From the NCBI GenBank assembly GCA_017632555.1, contig JAGBRF010000037.1:1-10633 (forward strand): a DNA stretch of 10,633 bases. Reading direction: 5' to 3'. The stretch is from Alphaproteobacteria bacterium (GTDB lineage Bacteria; Pseudomonadota; Alphaproteobacteria; RF32; UBA3637). This document shows positions 1 to 7,055 of this stretch, one piece after another. The position numbers were made by a program, and so were the translations under genes. Every line of letters starts with the position of its first letter. Position 1 is the first letter of the stretch. The notes beneath the pieces are model-generated. The model was not told the DNA's origin, ran no database searches, and saw only the letters and a list, made by a program, of their open reading frames with translations.

Positions 1-194
1 ACCTTCTCGTATCCGTTTTGGCAAGTTTTACATAAGCAGTTGGAAGTATAAGAACCGGCAGCAGTACTACAATTATCTACATGGCAAGACACGCAAGCAA
101 GAGCTTCCGTATTCGGTGCATACCCACTTCCACAACGTGAACACTTACATGTTTCACCATCTACGTAATGTTCCGTACAATTTTGAATACTACA
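1..194 (-). other. EGF-/VSP-like CxxC tail of the cysteine-rich protein
   Basis: Residues 517-580 of the pilin-like protein leave the FG-type repeat and change to a different cysteine pattern. There are CxC and CxxC pairs (Cys532/534/537, 550/553, 569/571/574) and two Gly-Tyr turns after a cysteine (Gly540-Tyr541, Gly577-Tyr578). This spacing recalls EGF-like or furin-type modules and the variant surface proteins of Giardia. The resemblance is only of spacing and may be convergent. The region continues beyond the left edge, so the number of such modules is unknown. Confidence 0.5.
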
Positions 195-1742
195 AGCCGC
201 ACACTTGGAACCACTACAAACCGTTCCGGAACCGAACTTCAAACAATCAACAGAAGACGAACAAACTTCGGTCGTGCAACCACCGTTCAAACATACATAG
301 CTTGAACCAAATCTTGTCTGACATTCGGAATCGCTGGCACAAGAGTTTGGACGGCATAAATTATTGTAGCACACCCAGTTAGATCCAAACGACGCACAAT
401 CGCTACTGTTAGCACAGTTTATATTTCGGCAAACACCCTCAAAACAAGAAAAACCGGTACCGAATTTCGAACATTGTGTATCAGCAGTACAGGCCGGAAC
501 CGTGGTACTCTCGCATATATTATCTTTCGTACACAAATAAGTGCTCCCAAATCTTGCACAATCTTCGGAATTTCGACATCCCTTATTCGTGCAAGAACCA
601 TTTAAGCAAATATAATTTGCCCCCAAAGTTTGAGTGCAGTATTCGTTACTGGTACAAGCTGTATTTTTACATTGTTTACTACTCGTATCACATACATAAG
701 AAGGACCAAAGGAACTGCAAAAATCGGTTGTTTCGGTACAATCATCATTTTCCAGACAAAGACCGGATGTGGAACACAAGAAACCATCCCTACAATCTGC
801 GTTTGATGAGCATCTTACGTTTTCACAAGCTTTTACATTAGCTCCCTTACTGATGCAACGGAAACCAGCGCCATAGGATTGTTGACAATCAGCATCCGTG
901 TTACAAACGCACATATTCTGGACACAACAAGCGTCGCCCGAACAAGAACCGCCCTTTGATCCCGAACAATAGACTCCGTTACAACAGTGTCCTGAATCGG
1001 ATGTTTCACAGAAAGAATTGTTACATACACCGCATTCACCGCAATCCTTGTTAGTAAAGCAGTAACCACGCGGCGCACACGAACCGGAAACACAAGCATA
1101 GTTGACACCGAAAATGTCACAATCAGAATCTTTTGTACAAGTATTGCCGACAGCACCACCACTGCCTGTACCGGCGCTGATATTAGCAAGAGCCTGTTTA
1201 TCTGTCGGCGAGAAGGCAAAGACCAAATTATTAAGTTCGCCACAAGAACTTATTTGAACCAACGTATCTTTTTCTTTATAAATTTCATTACTGTCAAACA
1301 CCGCAAACTGACTTGAACTCAACAACTGATCACAAAGGTCTTTCGGCATTCTGAGCGGAACCCCATTTTTAACAGCCCTTAGAACATAAAAGACGTTTCC
1401 GCCTCTTCTTACCAACTTAGCTTGAATTCCGTATGAACTTTTTGACTCATCGGGCTTAACAACAGTTGTCCAATCTGCAAAGTTATGCTTTTCAGTAAAT
1501 CTTTTGGTCGATGCGCTTGCATTCGCAGTTACCAAATCGTCCAAAACTTCATTTGTCCGTGATCTGACTTCGAAATAATCCCAACCTTTGACTGCCGCCA
1601 AACTTAAAAGCACGACAACGCACAAAACGCACAGCATTTCAATCATACTGCGTCCGGAAAATTTTTCTTCCGTCCGTTTCTTAAAAGAAGATGTAGACCA
1701 TGCTTTTTTCAAAGAATCAAAGAGGTTAAAGATTTTTTTCAT
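1..1742 (-). CDS. Type IV pilin-like N-terminus fused to a large cysteine-rich repeat region (5' part; runs off left edge)
   Basis: The frame stays open from ATG at 1742 to the window edge (580 codons visible, no stop), so the C-terminus is missing. Residues 1-30 form a basic leader ending in Gly30, followed by RSMIEML and a hydrophobic stretch (about 36-51). Gly at -1 and Glu at +5 match a prepilin peptidase signal, but +1 is Arg rather than Phe/Met. Residues 62-200 resemble a pilin-type globular part with Cys137 and Cys167, which could pair. From Cys202 on, about one residue in six is Cys (63 in 379): degenerate four-Cys modules at 202-329, regular tandem modules at 335-514, then a CxxC/EGF-like tail. 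By inference it is exported, kept in the inner membrane or assembled by a type IV pilus/type II-like machine, and heavily disulfide-bonded at the surface. Adhesion is a plausible role but unproven. The start is supported by GGAG seven bases upstream and by a strong promoter. The exact family is not recognised. Confidence 0.85.
   Translation of the reverse strand, partial: MKKIFNLFDSLKKAWSTSSFKKRTEEKFSGRSMIEMLCVLCVVVLLSLAAVKGWDYFEVRSRTNEVLDDLVTANASASTKRFTEKHNFADWTTVVKPDESKSSYGIQAKLVRRGGNVFYVLRAVKNGVPLRMPKDLCDQLLSSSQFAVFDSNEIYKEKDTLVQISSCGELNNLVFAFSPTDKQALANISAGTGSGGAVGNTCTKDSDCDIFGVNYACVSGSCAPRGYCFTNKDCGECGVCNNSFCETSDSGHCCNGVYCSGSKGGSCSGDACCVQNMCVCNTDADCQQSYGAGFRCISKGANVKACENVRCSSNADCRDGFLCSTSGLCLENDDCTETTDFCSSFGPSYVCDTSSKQCKNTACTSNEYCTQTLGANYICLNGSCTNKGCRNSEDCARFGSTYLCTKDNICESTTVPACTADTQCSKFGTGFSCFEGVCRNINCANSSDCASFGSNWVCYNNLCRPNSCASDSECQTRFGSSYVCLNGGCTTEVCSSSVDCLKFGSGTVCSGSKCAACSIQNCTEHYVDGETCKCSRCGSGYAPNTEALACVSCHVDNCSTAAGSYTSNCLCKTCQNGYEK
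201..740 (-). repeat. Seven tandem four-cysteine protein modules (about 25-residue period)
   Basis: Within the pilin-like gene, residues 335-514 consist of seven consecutive units, each starting at Cys335, 363, 389, 418, 443, 468 or 494 (step 25-29 residues). The shared pattern is C-x(5/6)-C-x(2/3)-[FL]-G-x(2)-[YFWT]-x-C-x(4-6)-C, with Asp, Glu or Gln often just before the second Cys. Examples are DCASFGSNWVC and ECQTRFGSSYVC. Looser copies lie upstream at residues 202-222, 281-306 and 311-329. The copies differ considerably at DNA level, so this is an old protein repeat rather than a recent tandem duplication. Four Cys per unit suggests two disulfides each. Confidence 0.85.
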
Positions 1743-1749
1743 TTGTTCG

Positions 1750-1753
1750 CTCC
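1750..1753 (-). promoter_or_regulatory. Ribosome binding site of the pilin-like gene
   Basis: On the minus strand GGAG lies seven bases before the ATG at 1742. It fixes the start of a gene whose product begins with a long basic prepilin leader. Confidence 0.75.
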
Positions 1754-1768
1754 ATATATAAAGAGTTT

Positions 1769-1783
1769 TGTCATCCAATGACA
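1769..1783 (-). promoter_or_regulatory. Perfect inverted repeat in the early leader of the pilin-like gene
   Basis: TGTCAT-CCA-ATGACA (plus-strand reading) is a perfect 6-3-6 inverted repeat. It begins about 12 bases downstream of the -10 box, so roughly five bases into the predicted transcript, and ends 15 bases before the GGAG. It could be an operator half-site pair or a 5' stem-loop protecting the mRNA. The arms are short, so chance is not excluded. Confidence 0.4.
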
Positions 1784-1794
1784 CTTTTTTGCAT

Positions 1795-1822
1795 ATTATA
1801 CCACCGATTTTTGTCCATGCAA
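1795..1822 (-). promoter_or_regulatory. Sigma-70-type promoter for the pilin-like gene
   Basis: On the minus strand TTGCAT (1822-1817) is followed after 16 bases by a perfect TATAAT (1800-1795). Transcription would begin near 1788 and leave a leader of about 46 bases. The -35 hexamer is the same TTGCAT found before the anmK-like gene, which supports both calls. Confidence 0.75.
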
Positions 1823-1887
1823 CATTTTTTTTCATCTTTGAAAGATTTTTTTATTTTGGGAAAATCGGACAAGGATTTGTAAAATAT

Positions 1888-1915
1888 AAAAAAATCCCCG
1901 CCAAAACGGTGGGGA
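1888..1915 (-). terminator. Intrinsic terminator of the mtaB-to-PPIase operon
   Basis: Read on the minus strand, TCCCCACC-GTTTT-GGCGGGGA forms an eight-position stem (one A/C mismatch) with a five-base loop, followed directly by seven T. It begins 20 bases after the PPIase stop codon and lies before the pilin-like promoter, so it separates the two units. On the plus strand the mismatch becomes a G-U pair, but no gene reads in that direction here. Confidence 0.85.
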
Positions 1916-1935
1916 CTTTTCTTTATCAGAAACGA

Positions 1936-2916
1936 TTATTCTTCGATTGCCGGTTCTGCTTTTGGCGTTTTAACAACTTTTTGTTTATTGTTTACACCCA
2001 ACGGATCAAGCAATATAACTTGCATTTTAGAACGTTCTTCGGCCAAAATTTCCGGAACGGTAGTTTCTGCAAACCGTGCTTTAATCAAATCTTCCACTTC
2101 TGCAATTGTCGGAGGAGCGGCTTTACGCTTATCTTCGACTTTTACAACATGCCAACCGAAAGGTGTTCTGATTGGCTTTTCGGAAATCTTACCGACTTTA
2201 ATTGCAAAAGCTTCGTTAGCAAATTCAGGGATCATCATATCTTTTCTGAAATAACCCAAATCACCGCCATTTTCCATATTCGGATTTTTATCCAAAGAAT
2301 GTTTGTTGGCTAATTCTTCAAAATTTGCACCGTTTTTCAATTGAACAATCAAATCCTTTGCTTCTTTTTCGGTTGCGACCAAAATGTGACGTGCATGGAT
2401 TTCATCTTGCGGTACAAAGTTTTTCAATTCTTCCGCATAAATGGCTTTTATCTTATCCTGTGTTAAACGAGCTTGCAATTGTTCGGCAATATAAGCTCTG
2501 GTTATAATTTGTTCTTTGGCATCATTGATAGCCTTTTGAATTTCCGGACGATTTTGAATTCCCGTTTTTTCAGCAGCTTTCAAAATAACCTTACCATTCA
2601 CGTATCCTTCCAACAGATTATTATATACTGTATCCATTGTCATATCTTTTAATTGAGGAATACTGTTCTTTATAGCTTCCAATTCCTCTAACTTGATTCT
2701 TTGACCATCAATTACGGCAACGACAATGCCTTCATCTTCACGCATTTGAGGTCTTTCCACTGTTTTAATTTCCTTTGGTTTACAACACCATTGAGAAACA
2801 GCAAAGACAGCAACAGCTGCAACAATCAAACCACCCAAAACGGCATAAAGTTTTTTATTGGACGGATTATTCTCTGCTTTTCTTGATAAAGCAACTTTTT
2901 TTTCAGTCTTTTTCAT
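1936..2916 (-). CDS. Membrane-anchored parvulin-type peptidyl-prolyl isomerase (PpiC/SurA/PrsA-like)
   Basis: This 326-residue protein catalyses cis-trans isomerisation of Xaa-Pro bonds and probably helps fold exported proteins. It has a basic cytoplasmic N-terminus, one membrane segment (about 24-42) and then a periplasmic chaperone-like helical region (about 60-168). The parvulin domain is at about 173-263: ARHILV with His177, NGGDLGYF, MIPEFANEAF and TPFGWHVVKV with His256, all standard parvulin positions. A charged tail follows. Trp43-Cys44-Cys45 lie just after the membrane segment, but there is no good lipobox, so I favour a signal anchor over a lipoprotein. AAAGGAA stands six bases before the ATG. 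It is the last gene of its operon, 27 bp after the CNB-domain gene and just before the terminator. No more specific name is justified. Confidence 0.9.
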   Translation of the reverse strand: MKKTEKKVALSRKAENNPSNKKLYAVLGGLIVAAVAVFAVSQWCCKPKEIKTVERPQMREDEGIVVAVIDGQRIKLEELEAIKNSIPQLKDMTMDTVYNNLLEGYVNGKVILKAAEKTGIQNRPEIQKAINDAKEQIITRAYIAEQLQARLTQDKIKAIYAEELKNFVPQDEIHARHILVATEKEAKDLIVQLKNGANFEELANKHSLDKNPNMENGGDLGYFRKDMMIPEFANEAFAIKVGKISEKPIRTPFGWHVVKVEDKRKAAPPTIAEVEDLIKARFAETTVPEILAEERSKMQVILLDPLGVNNKQKVVKTPKAEPAIEE

Positions 2917-2943
2917 TTTATATTCCTTTCTTATAAACGACTC

Positions 2944-3366
2944 TTAAACGTGCCTATTATCCAACACTTTTAATCTGTTGACAAGTGTTTTTATAATTCC
3001 TTTTGCAATATTCGGATGCAAAGCCATCATTTCATATAGGTTTTCAGATGAAATTCGCAAGGCCAAAGTTTCTTCCGTGGCGGTTACGGTGGCATCAACA
3101 ACGGACGGGCAAAGCGCCGTGGCTTCTCCAAACATTTCCTGAGATTGTGTTTCGCTTAAAATTGTATCCCCGTCATGAACTTGCACCATTCCCGTCAGCA
3201 CTATATATATATGATTATTAAAATCGCCCTTTTTCAAAATATCTTTACCCTTTGCAAAGGCGACTTCTTCACAAGCATAGATAAAATCAGCCAAAGCGGA
3301 TTCCGAAACATCGGCAAAAGCCGATATATTTTTCAAAACCAATACTTTTTCCAAACTTAATCGCAT
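2944..3366 (-). CDS. Stand-alone cyclic-nucleotide-binding-fold protein
   Basis: The 140-residue product is essentially one CNB/Crp-type beta-roll (about 12-115) plus a C-terminal helix. Visible hallmarks are FAKGKDILKKGD, the IYIVLTGMVQV strand pair and the phosphate-cassette start FGE at 79-81. There is no helix-turn-helix, so it is not a Crp/Fnr transcription factor. In the phosphate-binding cassette the usual R-[ST]-A-[ST] reads V-D-A-T (90-93): the ligand-contacting Arg is Val. It may therefore bind a different ligand or none and act as a structural or partner module. AAAGGAA precedes the start. It begins 10 bp after the MFS/HEAT gene, and CNB domains are known fused to transporter-HEAT proteins elsewhere, so the neighbour is the likely partner (inference). 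Confidence 0.85.
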   Translation of the reverse strand: MRLSLEKVLVLKNISAFADVSESALADFIYACEEVAFAKGKDILKKGDFNNHIYIVLTGMVQVHDGDTILSETQSQEMFGEATALCPSVVDATVTATEETLALRISSENLYEMMALHPNIAKGIIKTLVNRLKVLDNRHV

Positions 3367-3376
3367 ATTATTCCTT

Positions 3377-6163
3377 TCATTTTAAAATTTCTGTCGCCAA
3401 CTGACGAATATTTAATTGCACATCGTCCAAACAAGGCTCTATAATTTTCTTCAAATCTTTCTTTGCGGGAACCAATCTTTCCAACGCCCACAGTGCATTT
3501 TCACGAACAATCGGACTTTTGTCAGTCAGCAAATTTTCGATTTCCGGCAACAACGATACATAATCCATTCTTCGAATACAACTTAAAGCAGCCGCCTTTG
3601 TCCAAGCACTTCTGTATGATTTACTTTTCAAAATAAATTCCAACTGATCCGATATCGGTTGTTGAACACCACCCGGACGGGACGGAATACGTGCCAAACG
3701 TTCTTCAAAAGGTAAATCCTTTAACACCCACTTTAATTTATTATATGATTTTGGCAATAAATCATCCAAAGTACTTTCGGCCATTTGTTTTTGTTGAACA
3801 GAAGAATTTTTCAACCGCAGTATATCAACCGCCTGCTCTGTTAAAGGGAAACAAAGACATATTTCCAGCAATAAACTTTGCCGTATATTATCAAAATCAC
3901 GACTTAAAGAATCGCACAAGATTTCAAAAGAACTTTGAGCATCATAATTCGGTGCAAATCGGAAATCTTTGACCAACAACAATGTCGTTAAAGCTTGTTT
4001 GAAATCCATTTCAATCAACGGGAAAAATGTCTTTTTAATAATCTTTTTTGACAATTTTAAACGCTTGTTTTTCAACAAATGCAACGCATACAATCGTAAT
4101 TTAAAATCAACCGTTTTCAAATTCTTCAACAATAATTTTCGGGCGGCAACATCTTCCGACACCCACAAATATGAAATCAATGTTTTTTTGCATAATTCCG
4201 TTCTCTCTTTATCAACAAAGGCTTGCTCAATAAACGGATACGCCGCAGGTCCGAACATTTTTAAAGCCGTTAAAGCTTCTTCCCTGACATCCATTTTATT
4301 TAAGGATTTAAAAATCAACTTTAATAATCCCGTGTATGATAAATGACCGGCCGCCAATAAAGCCGCTTTTCGAACGCGAATATCTTTATCGTTGATTAAA
4401 TTTTGAATGATTCTGAAAAATCCCTTCAATCCCGTTTCTTGTAAAATTTCAGCTGCTTCCAATCGTTCGGCAACATCTTTGGAATACGCCAATTTGTTGA
4501 CACCTTCCGAAGCGATTAAAATTTCTTCTCCGCCGGTTTTAAGTAATCCCGTAATGGCCCCTTTTCTTAAAACAGGATCGTCCATATACAAAATGGCTTT
4601 TTCAACGGCGTATTTTTCACCCAAAGAACAGAAAACATCTAATGCCGTTTGACGAATTAAAGGGCTTTCATCTTTGTCGATTATATCGGCCAACGTCTTT
4701 TTAAACATGCGCAATTTGTTGCGTTCAATACATTTCAAAGCAAAAAAACGAACTTGAACATCCGAATGGGACAACGCATGGCGTAAATGATTTTTTAAAT
4801 TCGGAACTTGGGCTTCTTCCAAAACCCTTAAAAAATAAACAGCTTCTTCGGCATTCGAACTGTCGGCCTTTTTTTCGACATATTTCAAAACTTTTCGATT
4901 TCGAATCATCAAACGACCGCCACGCCAACGGAACGTTTTAAAAGCCGACAAAAGAACTTTATAATATTCTTGCTGGCAATCAAAGAATGTGATTAAGAAA
5001 ATAAACGATAAAATACAGCCCAACAAAACCGCACTTTCGGAATACGGAACAAAATAAAAAACCAACGCGGTGGTGGCAAAACCGAACGGTTGCGCAACAA
5101 TTAAACGCATAACCTTTAAACGCCCTTTTCGGCCGTGTGACAAAGGTCTTGGAACAATACGCAAATAATAAGAAAATGAAAAATAACCGATTAAATCCAA
5201 AATAACTTTTGAAAACAAAACAATCCAAAGCAAATTTGCCTGCATCCCCAAACAACAAACCAACGGCAAGAAAGTTAAAATAATCATTGTTGTTGTGACT
5301 TGAAAAGCCCTTCTTAAAGTATAAAGAACCGCCAACAAAAACAATGCCGATGAAGCAAACAAAACCCAAACGGTTGCAAAAAAGCGAACATTGGAATTTA
5401 TATTAAGCCCGAATAATTTTATTGCTTGCATACACAATGTGTAGTCGATATAAGACGTGACCGCCATAAACAAAAAGGCGATACCATATATCAAATAAAG
5501 CAATTTAAGTTGTATTTTTTCCGAAACGCCACCATTTTTCTTTAATTGCAATTCCGGTGTTACTTTTTCGAATCCCGAAATCTTCCAAAGCAAAGCCACC
5601 AAAACACACACACTCATTAAAAATAAAATGAAGAACGCCGGCTTTCCCAACAATTGCAAAAGGAAATAACAACTCAATCCGCCCGACAAAAATCCCACAA
5701 ATTCACAAACAACCAAAAACAAAAAACGTTTTGATTTTAAGGACAATTCGATATAGCGGAAAGCATAAGCCCAAAAACCCGTAAACACGACCAAACGATA
5801 TCCCCATTTCATTAAAAACAGAATATCCAAAGCCATATCTATATGTAAACGGAACCAAGCGAAGAAAACAAACCCTTGCAATACGCCGGACAAAATCAAA
5901 AACCAAATGAAACCGTTTCCGAAATGCCGTTCGATTTTAAGCGCTATCCAACCGCAAAACGATAAAACTATGGCGGCCATAAAAAAGTTAAAAGCCAAAT
6001 AACGTTGACCATACGTTCCTATGTACATACCGCCTGTAAAAGAATCAAACAAAGCGATATTAAATCCTTGTATAACTGCGGCAACACCCAACAGGCCAAC
6101 AACCCACAAATGCGCCGTTGAAAAGGATAATACATGTTCAATAAAACGTCTTAATTTATACAT
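3377..6163 (-). CDS. MFS/NTT-like 12-TM membrane protein with cytoplasmic HEAT-repeat domain
   Basis: This 928-residue protein has two halves. Residues 1-400 contain about twelve hydrophobic segments (roughly 17-37, 58-76, 85-105, 120-137, 148-170, 174-193, 221-238, 262-283, 291-308, 311-333, 354-373, 377-395) with a hydrophilic loop at about 197-218, which is a 6+6 major-facilitator layout. Residues about 430-928 are alpha-helical HEAT/PBS-type repeats, clear in VRFFALKCIE, PLIRQTALDVF, IRVRKAALLAAGHL and PIVRENALWALERL. HEAT arrays bind protein partners. Transporter-HEAT-CNB fusions related to nucleotide (NTT/MFS) carriers are known from other bacteria. Here the CNB part is a separate gene 10 bp downstream. 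The classic ADP/ATP-translocase signature is not obvious, so substrate and transport activity are unknown. The start overlaps the ftsY stop by 8 bp (ATGTATAA), with GGGA upstream. Confidence 0.85.
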   Translation of the reverse strand: MYKLRRFIEHVLSFSTAHLWVVGLLGVAAVIQGFNIALFDSFTGGMYIGTYGQRYLAFNFFMAAIVLSFCGWIALKIERHFGNGFIWFLILSGVLQGFVFFAWFRLHIDMALDILFLMKWGYRLVVFTGFWAYAFRYIELSLKSKRFLFLVVCEFVGFLSGGLSCYFLLQLLGKPAFFILFLMSVCVLVALLWKISGFEKVTPELQLKKNGGVSEKIQLKLLYLIYGIAFLFMAVTSYIDYTLCMQAIKLFGLNINSNVRFFATVWVLFASSALFLLAVLYTLRRAFQVTTTMIILTFLPLVCCLGMQANLLWIVLFSKVILDLIGYFSFSYYLRIVPRPLSHGRKGRLKVMRLIVAQPFGFATTALVFYFVPYSESAVLLGCILSFIFLITFFDCQQEYYKVLLSAFKTFRWRGGRLMIRNRKVLKYVEKKADSSNAEEAVYFLRVLEEAQVPNLKNHLRHALSHSDVQVRFFALKCIERNKLRMFKKTLADIIDKDESPLIRQTALDVFCSLGEKYAVEKAILYMDDPVLRKGAITGLLKTGGEEILIASEGVNKLAYSKDVAERLEAAEILQETGLKGFFRIIQNLINDKDIRVRKAALLAAGHLSYTGLLKLIFKSLNKMDVREEALTALKMFGPAAYPFIEQAFVDKERTELCKKTLISYLWVSEDVAARKLLLKNLKTVDFKLRLYALHLLKNKRLKLSKKIIKKTFFPLIEMDFKQALTTLLLVKDFRFAPNYDAQSSFEILCDSLSRDFDNIRQSLLLEICLCFPLTEQAVDILRLKNSSVQQKQMAESTLDDLLPKSYNKLKWVLKDLPFEERLARIPSRPGGVQQPISDQLEFILKSKSYRSAWTKAAALSCIRRMDYVSLLPEIENLLTDKSPIVRENALWALERLVPAKKDLKKIIEPCLDDVQLNIRQLATEILK

Positions 6164-7055
6164 TTTCTATTCCCAACAGACTATTGATATATTCGGATTT
6201 GTCAAAAGTCAATAAGTCATCTGTTTTTTCACCGACACCGACATAAAAAATCGGCAATTTGAATTGAGAAACCAACGCAACCAAAATACCGCCTTTTGCC
6301 GTCCCGTCCAATTTGCTCATAATCAACCCGGTAAGCGGTGTTATTTGTCCGAAAGCTTCAACCTGACTGACGGCATTTTGACCAACCGTAGCATCCAAAG
6401 TCAATAACGTTGCATGCGGTGCATTGGGGTTGATTTTTTGAATAACGCGAACAATTTTTTGCAATTCGGCCATCAACTCTTTTTTATTTTGCAAACGCCC
6501 TGCCGTATCGATAAACAAAACATCATCTTTATTTTTAATAGCGTGATTATAAGCATCATACGCCGTTCCGGCCGGATCAGCACCCATTTTGGAAAAATAA
6601 ACATTGCAACCGACACGTTTGCCCCACTCTTGCAACTGTTCAACGGCGGCCATACGGAAAGTATCCGCCGCAGCCATAGAAACTTGCAATCCTTGGGCTT
6701 TCATTTGGCTGGCCAATTTACCGATAGTTGTTGTTTTACCCGTACCATTTACACCCACCATTAAAATCACAAACGGTTTTTGCGTTTTATCTATCTCAAA
6801 CTTTTTATCCGCCTGCGACATAATTGCATCCAACTCTGTTTTCAAAATTTGTTTGGCTTCTTCAACAGACTGCGGTTTTTGACGTGCCATTTTAGATACC
6901 AAATCAGCACTGACAGCGGCACCCATATCCGACAAAATCAAACCTTCTTCCAAATTTTCCAAAGCATCATCGTCCAACTTTGTAAAGCGGAAAACCGTTT
7001 CCAATTTGTCCGATGTTTTTTGTAATCCTTGCTTAAACTTCTGCCATAAACCCAT
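6156..7055 (-). CDS. ftsY: Signal recognition particle receptor FtsY
   Basis: FtsY is the membrane-associated GTPase that receives the SRP-ribosome complex and delivers nascent inner-membrane proteins to SecYEG. The 299 residues form an NG domain only: helical N domain at about 1-90, then the GTPase with P-loop GVNGTGKTTT (101-110), DTFRMAAVEQL (131-141), DTAGRL (183-188), SKLDGTAKGG (247-256) and GVGEKTDDL (273-281). The long acidic A domain of E. coli FtsY is absent, as usual in alphaproteobacteria. Small departures are Met for Ala in DTFRAAA and Ser for Thr in TKLDG, both conservative. The start lies inside mtaB (23 bp overlap) behind a strong AAAGGAG, so translation is probably coupled. 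Pairing mtaB with ftsY is a known alphaproteobacterial arrangement. Confidence 0.97.
   Translation of the reverse strand: MGLWQKFKQGLQKTSDKLETVFRFTKLDDDALENLEEGLILSDMGAAVSADLVSKMARQKPQSVEEAKQILKTELDAIMSQADKKFEIDKTQKPFVILMVGVNGTGKTTTIGKLASQMKAQGLQVSMAAADTFRMAAVEQLQEWGKRVGCNVYFSKMGADPAGTAYDAYNHAIKNKDDVLFIDTAGRLQNKKELMAELQKIVRVIQKINPNAPHATLLTLDATVGQNAVSQVEAFGQITPLTGLIMSKLDGTAKGGILVALVSQFKLPIFYVGVGEKTDDLLTFDKSEYINSLLGIENV

Noticed and set aside
201..740. The periodic region as a CRISPR array or DNA-level satellite
   Set aside because: The periodicity is in the protein (Cys spacing). The DNA units are diverged and of unequal length, and the reading frame is continuous.
833..1243. A 136-codon minus-strand ORF inside the cysteine-rich gene
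   Set aside because: It is a shadow in another frame of the pilin-like gene, whose frame has pilin features, regular cysteine repeats, a ribosome binding site and a promoter.
1768..2313. A 181-codon plus-strand ORF antisense to the PPIase gene
   Set aside because: It has Phe/Cys-rich composition typical of an antisense shadow and no recognisable domain, and it runs through the terminator and the end of a clear parvulin gene.
1936..2916. PPIase as a lipoprotein acylated at Cys44 or Cys45
   Set aside because: The residues before the Cys pair (VSQW) do not form a lipobox, so a signal anchor fits better.
2944..3366. Reading the CNB protein as a Crp/Fnr regulator
   Set aside because: At 140 residues it ends after the CNB fold and has no helix-turn-helix domain.
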